Source of the DNA: Medicago truncatula
Taxonomy: Eukaryota > Streptophyta > Magnoliopsida > Fabales > Fabaceae
Direction of reading: 5' to 3'
DNA: 64,000 bases
NCBI RefSeq assembly: GCF_003473485.1
Contig: NC_053046.1
Span: 8,318,001 to 8,382,000, forward strand
The notes beneath the pieces were generated by a model. That model worked only from the letters and a program-made list of their open reading frames with translations. It had not been told where the DNA came from and made no database searches. Positions 26,067 to 41,046 of this stretch are shown here, in pieces; within the stretch, counting starts at the first letter, position 1; every line of letters starts with the position of its first letter. The translations under genes and the position numbers were made by a program.

Positions 26067-26343
26067 ATTTTTTTTTTTGTCGACCAAATAAATAACGCTA
26101 ATGTGGGTTTGGGTGGCGTGCAAGAGGGGGCAACTTTTGCGTTATTGGATGTCCAAAAAGAAAAAGTTGTTAGTTAGTTTTTTAATTTCATCCAAACCAA
26201 AATATCATTTCCAATCTAAACCAATAAAACCAACCAACCCAAGCATTCAATTCAACACATCATCATCTTGAAGTACTTTCATCTCCGATAGTAACGGAAT
26301 TCCAACCCAGAAATCTCTAAAATACCCTCCAACTTCCCCGACT
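26067..26343 (+). promoter_or_regulatory. Promoter/5' leader of the PHAF1-like gene
   Basis: Only about 277 bp lie between the MITE at 25802-26066 and the ATG at 26344, so the proximal promoter is short and abuts the transposon. The C/A-rich stretch near 26195-26265 looks like a plant 5' leader. Confidence 0.35.
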
Positions 26344-31124
<4,781 letters not shown>

Positions 31125-31680
31125 TGATGGTATATTTTTCTTATATTGTGCGTTGTAATGTAAAATTTCAGCTTTATTCAAATTAAATAGCAAGTGATAA
31201 CCTTAATTTTCTTTTCTTAAATCTTAGTTATTGGTTCAATCATAGAAATCCAAGTTTATTTCTTACTAACCACACAGTATTGGACCATTATTGTCCTAAT
31301 ATTTCCAGCTTCTGTAATGCTAGACTTTGATTATACATCAGCTTCTGTCATGCTAGACTTTGATTATACATCAGCTTCTGTCTATTGAATTATATGTCTT
31401 GTCTTGATTCAGGGGCTTTTGGAGTTTGGTTACACTTAGTCTTTCTGCCTATCATTCCAAAGGTTTGCGAAGCGTGGTTGCGGAACTTCACAAGGAGTAG
31501 CAGGCTTTGTACGTTCACTGTGTAAAAAATCTGAATAGTTCAATCGGCACCATCGTTATCGTGTCAATGGGCTATGGTAAATTTGTACAGCTGTGTAAAA
31601 AATTGTACATATAAATCATGTAATTAACTGATATTGTCTTTGCACAAAGCAAATACAATAAATTCCTAATGCTTAACTTC
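31125..31680 (+). other. 3' UTR of the PHAF1-like gene, probably with an intron
   Basis: A plausible 3' UTR intron runs 31130-31412 (ATG|GTATAT ... GATTCAG|GGGC), starting 5 nt after the stop codon. It contains a 33-bp tandem repeat. 'acaataaattcc' near 31658 could be the polyadenylation signal region. Confidence 0.4.
31309..31382. repeat. 33-bp tandem repeat, about 2.2 copies
   Basis: The unit beginning cttctgtMatgctagacttt is at 31309-31341 and 31342-31374, with a partial third copy. Confidence 0.85.
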
Positions 31681-32785
31681 CAGATGGTTTCACTTTGTAA
31701 GATTCTCTTTTACTTTCCTTTGTCTTGGTTAACATGATGTCCGACTAATCCAAGTGGTACCCGATTAAAAGTAATGGGTTGGTATTATTGTGTTGATTCA
31801 GATCTCATTTCAGTTCAATTACTGGGTCAAGAAGAATGGAGTCCAATGAATATGAACTGAACTTGAAGCTTTTTGTGCAATCACACAGAGGATATCTCGC
31901 CTGTTTTGTTAAATTTTCTTGTACTCATTTTCACGCTGGAATGGTTTGAGCTTCTTCCATTTCTTACCACAATGCTTTTGCTTGTCAAATCCCACCGCAT
32001 TCATCATTTTCACATCTTTCTTTCGCTACAAGCTAATTAAATGCAGTGAATGGACACCTTAAGGGTTAGTGCTACTAAAATGGAAAACCCGTGAATGTTG
32101 GGGACATATTTAAGTTTATGTTTTTCCCCCTCAATTTATTAAAATTGTGATTTTTTATTCAACCTGGCCACTCGACCAGTCAAGAATTAAAAAAAAAACA
32201 TAACAATTGTTTTTATCGTTTGAATACAACCTATGGGTTTATCAATTTTAGTCATTAACTCTTCTTCAATTTCATCTCTTTGAGCTCTCTTGATCAAGCT
32301 TTGCATGCCTTCAATTTTTTTTATTCTGATAAACCAAGGTATCCATGTCTCGAGGTAATTGAGATTCATTAAGTGGCAGACCTCTCCGAATACTTTTTTT
32401 TTATATAGAACGTTCACTTTGGCTGGATTACATGGTTCATGCATTCAAACAAAATCTCAATCTAAGCAAGACTGAAGAAACAGAGACAGGGACTAATGAT
32501 TCTATGCATCAGTGACCAATGAAAAATGACCAAAGTCACTACTAAGTAGACATCCATTTTCTTTGTAGATTTTCACTATAGGCCAATGACACCCAAATGT
32601 TATAAATATATAACTGGTACACTATTATCTTGAGATTGAACGATATAAAATAACTTTGTACAAATATGTTTTGCCTTGCATTTGATCAACTTACACAAGA
32701 TTATTCAAAGCACAACATATAATTAAGTATTAATACTAGAAACCAGAGTAACTTCTAGTTGTACATCATGCAACTCATACAAATC
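31681..32785. other. Intergenic between convergent genes
   Basis: Separates the PHAF1-like gene (plus) from the EDA2-like gene (minus), which converge. No gene is seen; the 32187-32444 minus ORF lacks any recognisable domain. Confidence 0.45.
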
Positions 32786-35700
32786 TTATATACAAGTCCT
32801 GCCCGTGTCCTGACACTGAGACAACCATAAATCCATATGCTCTATGATCTTTTGTCTAACTTTGTGAACAGCATCAGGGGATGTGCAGTTCTTCTCATTG
32901 CCTAAAAAGAGATTTCACAATTAGAATGCTCGTTGATATAGCAAAATAACGCATACATTGTTTGTCACTTTCTTCCTTAATGTTTTTTGCCTTAACTCTT
33001 TGATTCTCAGGGAAAAGAGCTCTATAATCCCAGGTAAGTAAAGACTGGCGAATGATTGTTACAGACAAAGTTTGAACTTGGATACTCCTGATCGATTCAA
33101 TCTTTGCCAAAAGTCATTAACCTCTTGATCCTACACCTACCCGCTTGATTACTTTCCCTCTAATGTTTTCATCATCATCATTATTATCATTAAAAATGTT
33201 TTTCTTCTTTTTGATAAGCATGAGATTTATTTTTTGATGCCTTGGAGAAGAAATCTAGGTAATAAGTTAAACCCAATAAATTGCAGGTTGAAGGTTGGTG
33301 GCCTAAAAAGTACCGCAATGACAATAATGATAATTAGACATACCTTCAATGTTAAAGGGACTTTGAGGGCATCCTCGCATGTCAGTTCCATGGCCACAAT
33401 TATGACAAGTGATAGTGTAGGAAGGCACTGAAAGTATAATAGTGATAAAACATTATTCAGCAAATCTTATGAGAACGTCATAAATTATTACACGAATAAA
33501 GAATGCTACGGTCTAACTTGATTAAAGTAAATTCCAACTCACTATTAGGTGATGAAATTTGTTTTGATGCACGACGCCAAGGATCCTGTGAGCCATTTGT
33601 GAATACTATTTTGGAACCTGTCCATACACAATTCATAATAAAATCATAGAAGAATGTAAAATATGTAGTGTCCAACCAAATATGCCTACTGCGAAAAAAC
33701 CCAAGTTACACAGGTTAGACATATGACCTTAAAAAAAGCTTATAAAGCTTAGGCAATCCTCACCTAACAAAAAGGATGATTTAGGCCCGAAGTCCCAATT
33801 CTAAGATGGTACAAGAGTTTATCATAGGTTCGGTGACAGAGTTCTACAAAGTTTATACAATTCTAAACCTTATATGTTTTATTTTGTGGGTTTTGTAATG
33901 TAAGAACTATTCAAGCCTTATAACTTATAAGCACTACTTAGGTCATATCTCTAGTTGATGCGAGACTCGATACAATAAAAAAGAAAACAAAAAGAAACAA
34001 CAATTTTTGCAAGTTTCTAACCAGCAATTTTTGTGCCTCCATAATATATATTAGTTGCATCAACATCAGGAAATATGCCCTCTCCAAAGACATTTTTGCA
34101 AAGGTCCAAATGGTATCTGCAATTTATGAGCACCACTCCGTAAATATTTACAGGATCATGAAAACTAGAAATATTAAAATATAGTTTTTTTATGCTATGT
34201 ATACAAAAGAGGACGAAAGGAATATTGTCAAGAGAGAAGTATATTAACAATGGAAATAAGGATATTGCCTTGTGTCGACTTTTGAGGAGCGTATACTGTC
34301 ATTTGAGGGAGCCACCTGAAAGTATGCAACCTCAGTACAAACTTGAAACCACCACAGTCTACCAGAACTGTTTTCAGTGATAGCGGCGTTCTTCAAGTTG
34401 TTTTGGTTATAATCTTGTGTACTTTCACCTTCAGTTCCAAGGTAAAACTCTTTGATAAATTTGGCATAAGCATCCTGCATAGTGAATTATATATGTGCCA
34501 ACTTAGAACTATACAATAAGATAAAAAAAATTACATGACTGTACTGTATGACAAAGGAAAAATATTACTAAGCAAGGAAAAATAAAAATGAAAGGTGAAT
34601 TTAATTTGAACATCCAAAACAAGTTCATTCAGGATTGAGCCGTTTCGAAATGTTTTGGCAGAAGTAGCTAAACTGAAAAACATACCACCAAATCCTCGCC
34701 GTCCTTCTTCGCTTTAACAAGAGGCTTGCATAATATATCAGGATTCCCGTATTGAAACTAAAACATTCACAAAGAAGACATGGTAAAGTTTAAATACAAG
34801 ATATTGTAAGAAAGAATTAATAAAAAAGCAGCATGAGTCAAATGAATTACCGCTGTAACAGCAGCATCAGCCAAGAAATACAAGAAGTCACCATCAATTT
34901 CAAGCTGCAAAACAAGAAGTTCCCAACATGAGAATCGTAGAAGAAAATCTAGTGGAGACTCTGGAGCGTGAAATTGTATATGGCTAAAGTATAATATGCT
35001 TTAGAAGGTGTAAGAAAGAAACAAGCATACATCAGCTGCATTAAAAGAAGCCTTCAATGCCTTTCCATTAGTTACAAGTTTTCGTTCGATAAGTCGAGTG
35101 GTTTCTTGTAATGCTGCCTTACATTCAACACCTGCTGACTCACCAATCTGCATGTTAAAGACAGAAATCTAAATTTTGACACTAGAAAATAGTGAATTTT
35201 GTAAAATATACACCATCTTGACACACAAAAATGTCTGACCAAGAAGGAGAAATCACTATCTTCACCTGCTGATCAAATTCTGTGAAGTTGTAAACAGCAA
35301 GAACAACTGCAGAACTTGCAAGACTTCCACATGTTAAATGCGGAAACTTAAGACGGAACCATGCACTGAGAGCTCCAGGATATGAAACACCAAATACGAA
35401 CCAGGGATTGTCGGCATTTGTTCTATTAAGCTTTGCATTTAAAGAGTCCTACAAGAATATAATGCCAGCTTTGGATCCACCGAGATATTTTCATTTAGTA
35501 CATGCAATGCAGTGCAACTAGTACTAAGTATTAGAAATTTATTAAATTGGGAAACCAAATTTTTTTATGACATGTAAACAGAAATCATGTAAATCTAATT
35601 TCATTTGAATTGACATAAACATTGTTCTTTTCTGGACGTGTAATTGACAATTAGTTCCTGATTTCAATCTATATCTCAAACCCGACTCAAGGTCAACGAA

Positions 35701-36996
35701 ATCCTGAAATCTTTTTCAGAAAGCTTTTATCATAAGTTTATGGATTCTATAATTTGATTTTAAATAACTTATGCATGAACAAGATATCTCATTTTCCAAT
35801 ATTACTATTCATTGCATTTATTGATGCCAAGCAGTCATAAAACAGAAAGGTAATTTGCCTGGTAATTCTGGCGAAAAACAGCCAAATCAAAGAGCGCCTG
35901 CTTAGATGAAAGATATCTCAAATTTTTTGTCGCCAGAGATTTAAATGGCGAACTCTTCCCATAATAGCGATGCTCAAGAGAAACCACAGCTGCTCCAAAC
36001 TTCTTTGCCAGAACCTATAGATGTTTAAAGCAAATGGACATATATTAGCTTAATAAAAGCCACAATATATGTAAAAGAAAGATTGTCAATCTTATTGGTC
36101 ACTATAATCTATAGGATTCAATCGAGACATATTAGAACAACAAATATACATTGCGCAAAAAAAGCATACAGGCTATATCATATGATAATACAAAACTGAA
36201 CCAATAATAGCAACTTACACCAATATAGTCATTTCTTATCCCATCGCATGAATATTCACCACAGATCACCAAAAACACCGGTCCATCTGGAATCCGAAAA
36301 TGGTCAAGGAACTCATAGTAACGCTGTTGGAATTTGCGGTGATCCTGCAGTGAATTTATAAAGCATACAAATAAGAAGAATAGACCAAATTAAAATGTGT
36401 TACGTAAAGTGGATAAACAGATTCTACACTCGTGAAAAACTTAACAGAATATTTTAAAAACAAGACTCCTATCAAAATATCCTCCTTTCTCAAATCATTG
36501 CATAATGTCATACTTTTTGAACAGTTTCATTTACAACCAGCATGTATGCTTTAGTTGATAAACAACTTAATTTGCAGCTTATGTCATTAGCTCTTATCAT
36601 GATACGCGCTTATCTATAAACTATTTCAATAAAAAATGATAAAATAAATTTAAATTATTTTCGTATAAGATGTTTTGATAAGTAATCTTGAAAAACTTAT
36701 GAAAATAAGCTGAAAACAATTTATGAAATATGTCATAAGCTATTTTCATAAGTTCTGTCTCAAAAGAGTTTGTATCAGTAGATAAACTCAAATTGGAGAA
36801 TTGCATTTGATTTTATTGAGAAGAGAAAAGAAACAAGTAGTACATAGGGAGAGTAGTGATCGAGGGTTTGGGGGAACCACAATTCTTCCTTAGTCAGATA
36901 TCTTGCAGATTCAGACAAACGACGTCGAAGCAAATGAGGTGTTGCCGACACTGTAGAGATGAAGAACAGAAACACCAACAAACACGGCGACATCAT
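32786..36996 (-). CDS. EDA2: Secreted S28-family serine carboxypeptidase (EDA2 type)
   Basis: Twelve exons: 36996-36844, 36344-36219, 36014-35859, 35448-35266, 35147-35031, 34904-34851, 34757-34686, 34474-34269, 34116-34022, 33617-33543, 33427-33344 and 32901-32786. They sum to 1437 bp, or 478 aa. The start is the first of two ATGs (MMSPCLLVFLFFISTVSA, a clear signal peptide cut before TPH); upstream codons have no ATG. The peptidase S28 fold shows the nucleophile in FGVSYPGALSAW (Ser167), Asp399 in NGSQDPW and His425 in CHNCGHGTD. Family members are lysosomal/secretory prolyl-type carboxy- or dipeptidyl peptidases; Arabidopsis EDA2 was named from embryo-sac development arrest. Introns 3 and 8 appear to start with GC instead of GT. 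Several Asn-x-Ser/Thr sites fit a secretory protein. Confidence 0.94.
33680..33845. repeat. Degenerate LTR-type repeat in intron 9 of the EDA2-like gene
   Basis: Contains 'caatcctcacctaacaaaaa' and 'ctaagatggtacaagagttt', matching the arrangement of the 27693-27914 repeat (LTR end followed by a decayed primer-binding-like site). Confidence 0.35.
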
Positions 36997-37373
36997 CAAT
37001 GTCCAACAGTTCAACCTTGAAAATTAAATTAATGGGGTTCTGTCTCTCGTCCTTGTTTGTTTTTCTTTTGTTAAATTGATTTTTCAATTTTTATTTATTT
37101 TGAGGTTGATTTTCTAATTCTTTTGATCCTTTTAAAATCGAAACTAAATTATCCTTTCAAAATTGAGAATGCGGGGCATTAGTTAAAGTCATAAAATAAG
37201 TAAGCTTCCTTAAAAAAAAAAAAAAGTAAGTTTGTATTAAAAAATTGTGTAATTATTATTAAGAAAAAAATAAAGATTGTTTTTACACACAATTTTTTTA
37301 TTAATAGAATTATTAACCAAATGCTCTTAGAGCATTATTAGTAGTTAGCAACACACATTAACAAAAATTGATA
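36997..37373. other. EDA2-like upstream region and spacer
   Basis: Immediate 5' flank of the EDA2-like gene. A poly(A)-bearing filler near 37196-37238 sits between two AAGTAAG copies and resembles the micro-insertions described elsewhere. No other feature. Confidence 0.35.
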
Positions 37374-37382
37374 ATATAGTTA

Positions 37383-38312
37383 GACTGGTGCTAGTCACAC
37401 ACAAAAAAAAAAAGTTACACTTAAATTTATTTAAAATTTTACAATAATATCAAAATTGCTCTCTTCATGTAAATTTTTAAAAACCCATCTTTTATGATCA
37501 TTCTGAACCCTTTCCCTCTTTCATCCACAAATCACCATAGATGTGCAACCAATATCTGAATCAACATCTATGTTATTGATCTGTAATATATTCATAAAAG
37601 TTAGTGAATTTCATGAATTTCATTTTCGATGAGTTTCTATTTGTTTATTGTTTGTTTTGGTATGAGATATGCCTGTCAGTCAATTTGATTTTAAGTAAGA
37701 GGTTAGTGTAAATTAAGTTTACGTGTATGTATATAAAAGGGGTTAGTGAGTTTACGTATATAGGTTAATGTAAATTCAAGTTTACGTATGTTCAATTTAG
37801 GTTAATGTAAATTCAGTTTACTTACATTCAATTTAGGTTAATGTAAATTAAGTTTACTTATGTTCAATTTAGGTTAATGTAAATTTAGTTTACGTATGTA
37901 TATAAGAGGTTAGTGTAAATTCAGTTTACTTACGTTCAATCTAGCTTAATGTAAATTAAGTTTACTTACGTTCAATCTAGGTTAATGTAAATTAAGTTTA
38001 CGTATGTATATAAGAGGTTAGTGTAAATTCAGTTTACTTACGTTCAATCTAGCTTAATGTAAATTAAGTTTACTTACGTTCAATCTAGGTTAATGTAAAT
38101 TAAGTTTGTAAATTCAGCTACTTACGTTCAATCTAGGTTAATGTAAATTAAGTTTACTTATGTTCAATTTAGGTTAATGTAAATTAAGTTTACTTATGTT
38201 CAATTTACGTTAATGTAAATTTAGTTAATTTAAAATTTTTATTTTAGTTAAAGGGTATATTAGTCATTATGGGATGTAATTTGTTTTTTTTGGGGTGTGA
38301 CTAGCACCAATC
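37383..38312. mobile_element. Mutator-type TIR element carrying a minisatellite
   Basis: 930 bp with inverted ends GACTGGTGCTAGTCACAC and gtgtgactagcaccaatc, and a perfect 9-bp target duplication ATATAGTTA (37374-37382 and 38313-38321). More than half of its length is a tandem array (37690-38225). Confidence 0.87.
37690..38225. repeat. 36-bp minisatellite with 108-bp higher-order repeat
   Basis: The basic unit combines 'ggttaatgtaaattaagttt' with 'acttacgttcaatcta', about 36 bp. In the middle a 108-bp block (three units, one beginning acgtatgtatataagagg) is repeated, with copies starting at 37892 and 38000. It lies wholly inside the TIR element 37383-38312. Confidence 0.85.
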
Positions 38313-38412
38313 ATATAGTTAATGTATCTAATTTTTGTATTTTACTAATTAAATTGTCTTTTTTTTTTTTGAAAGAAAGAAAGAACTAAATTGTGAATTT
38401 TACTAAATTGTA

Positions 38413-38698
38413 CTCCCTCCATTTTAAAATGAGTGTCGTTTTAGCCAATTACACAAATATTAAGGAATGGAATAAAGTAGTCAAATGTCATAACAATTTT
38501 ACCAAATTATCCTAATCAACTATTGGTTTGTTTTTTATTAAAGAAAAAAAATAATATTTTGGAAGTAGTGTAACATAGTATTAATTGAAGAGTACAATTG
38601 AAAAAAAGAAGTTATTATTGCATTGAAAAATGGAAGTGACATTCATTTTGAAATATTTTATTTTAGCTAAAACGACACTCATTTTAAAATTAAAGGGA
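38413..38698. mobile_element. Stowaway-like MITE
   Basis: 286 bp with inverted ends CTCCCTCCATTTTAAAATGA / tcattttaaaattaaaggga and TA on both sides (38411-38412 and 38699-38700). The shared stem continues through gtgtcgttttagc. Confidence 0.85.
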
Positions 38699-38706
38699 TA
38701 TTTTGT

Positions 38707-40044
38707 TGAGAACATATCATACGATAATGACATTTCTATATAAAAATGATGAGAATGAATTTAAACCATCATATCTAAATAGATGGTTCAAATTAAAAAC
38801 TCTAATTTAATTTAAGGGTTAAATATGTTTTTGGTCCTTATAAAATAGGGGCCTTTTAAGTTTAGTCCTTATTTAATTTTAATGATTCTTTTAGTCTATA
38901 AAAAAAAAATTCTGCACTCAGTATTAGTCCCTCCTCAATTCAAATTTGTTTAATTTATGTTTAAACTCTTGAGTTTTTGAACAATTTTTTACTGACGTGT
39001 TAAGAACATTACTAAAAGTTCCTATGCAAAAAATTGTCGCAAAATTTGATTTCTACGTCTAGATTTTGTTAATTTTATCTTTAACTTTTGCAGTTTTAAA
39101 AAATTCATATTTAATTCGTTTCATGTTAAAAAATTCTAAATTTTAGTAAATGAACCTTTCATAGTGTTCTAAACTTGTCTCAAAAAATCATTCAAAAATT
39201 TAAGAGTTTAAGGATAATTAAACAAACTTTGTTGTAATAGGGACTAAAATTAAAAGTAATTCTTTTTTGTAAGGACTAAACAATTTATTAAAATTAAATA
39301 AAGATTAAACTTAAAAAGTCCCTATCTTATAGGGACTAAAAACCTATTTAATCCTTAATTTAATTAACACATGTGTCTTTTTACACTCAATCATTTTGTG
39401 AATCTTTCATCTTCCATCATGCCATTCTCTTTCTGTCAAGGAAGTTCCAAGTAATTGATCTACCATAACATATTATTAATAAGCATGTCATAATCTTCTT
39501 GGAATGGGATTCAAGCATTCTGTGAAAGTTTTAATTTTTAATTAAATTTGTCATCAAGCAATTTCAAGGGTGAAACGTTGTAGGAATTCAAGCAATTTCA
39601 AGCATGTCATAATTATTGATTAATAGCTTGTTGTAGGAAAAGAATTTCCTCTCACAATCCTCATATGAAACTCTTTCAAGTAATAAATAATACAAGAAAT
39701 TTCACAGAATTAATCAAATTGAAATTGAAACAAAATTCAACACAATCCCTAAATCCCAAAAAAAGAGTCAAGGGTGAACAAAATGCAGAATTGAAAACGA
39801 AGAAGAGGAAGTCAAGGGCGAGAGAGTTGTGGTGGGCAAAAGAAGAAATGGAGGAGAACACAGATCTGGAAAAGGCAAACGCAGGAAGAAGAAAGGTCAC
39901 GTAGGTTTGGGTTTTTTTTTGGCACATGATGATTGAGTGTAGAAAGACATATGCGTTAATTAAATTAAAGCTTTTAATCCGAACCTTCTATTTAGATCTG
40001 ATGGTTTAAATTCATTCTCATCATTCTCATATTACATGTTCTCG
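38707..40044. mobile_element. TIR element (long TIR) interrupted by a family A MITE
   Basis: Left arm from 38708 (gagaacatatcata, then gatgagaatgaatttaaacc) is inverted at the right end (ggtttaaattcattctcatc ... tacatgttctc). The inverted repeat resumes after the MITE at 38816-39354 with ttaattaacacatgtgtc. Flanks share TATTTTGT (38699-38706 and 40045-40052). Without the nested insertion the element is about 790 bp with arms of about 150 bp. Confidence 0.75.
38816..39354. mobile_element. Mutator-type MITE, family A copy 2 (nested)
   Basis: 539 bp, end-to-end relative of 15195-15731 (starts GGGTTAAATATGTTTTTGGT, ends ctatttaatcc). Perfect 9-bp duplication TTAATTTAA at 38807-38815 and 39355-39363. 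It is inserted in the left arm of the 38707-40044 element. Confidence 0.88.
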
Positions 40045-40052
40045 TATTTTGT

Positions 40053-41046
40053 TTATATTTAATTTGACATTTTATATTTCAATGCAAATTAATAATAGTA
40101 TTTATTAAAGATATGTTAAAAAAATAAATAATAAATGCATCTAATAATTTATATAGAGTCTATATTTAAAGACTTGATTTTTTTTTCTTCTAATGGGGAC
40201 TTATTATTATGGATAAAGAGAGTATAGTTGAATGGACATTGGTTAAATAAATAAATAAACATAGAAATATTGTTGCAAATGGTGAATTTAACCTTTTAGA
40301 AGGTTAAAAATGATTGTTTTTAATACATTTTTTTTCTTACTTTTTTAACCGATGTCTCCGTGACTTAGTTTTGGGATGTCAATTGAACTGATTTCGAATG
40401 GGTATGTGCAAAAAATATCCATGTCGGATAGAGTAAAAATCACATTATTTTACATAATGTGAACCCTCCTAAGGATAATATACATAAGGTTAAAGAGAGA
40501 ACTTTGACTCTCTCTTTAACTTTATGTCTATTATTAAGAGAGTAAAAACCAAATTTTGAGTAAATTTTTTGCGCATGAACTTTTTATAATGTTTTAAACA
40601 AGTCTTTAAAAAATCATTCAAAATTCTTAAAATTTAAACATAATTAAACAAATTTTAATTTAACCGGAACTAAAACTAGGCGATAAACTTTTTTATATTG
40701 ACTATATTTACCTAGACCAAAGATTTATTCAACCAAAAAGTAATGTAATAAATATGATAAATTAGTTTGCTAAAAAAATGATAAATTATTGATGTAATAG
40801 AAGATTATTTAAAAAAAAAAAAAGGGCACGAAAAACTAGTAAGAAATGGAAAAAAGAAGGTATAGACATAGAAAGGTAAGGGCTACTCACTCTGCTCTTG
40901 AAGAAGCTTCTTGAAGAAGCTTAGTAGCTTGTTTTCCCTCTTTCTCTTGTTAAGGGAGATACCGTCTGTGAGAGAAACTTAACTCACTAGCTTGCCTGAA
41001 AACCGGCAACGACCAAAACAGATCCAAAACTAAGCAAGCAGAAACA
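40053..41046. other. Intergenic and 5' flank of the F-box gene
   Basis: AT-rich. Bases 40545-40690 resemble an interior piece of the 17116-18609 element family ('aaacataattaaacaaattt'). The F-box leader near 40885-40935 has short 'cttgaagaag' direct repeats. Confidence 0.4.

Noticed and set aside
34262-34269. Reading the EDA2 exon 8 donor as U12-type because ATATCC follows it
   Set aside because: Using ATATCC as the donor would break the frame, and no U12 branch site precedes the acceptor; GC-AG keeps DTRYHLDL.
37690-38225. CRISPR-like repeat array
   Set aside because: Plant nuclear DNA; units are contiguous and diverging with no unique spacers, so it is a minisatellite.
39665-39904. Basic 79-codon ORF (Lys/Arg/Glu-rich)
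   Set aside because: Lies inside the TIR element 38707-40044, starts in its A-rich interior and has no family resemblance.
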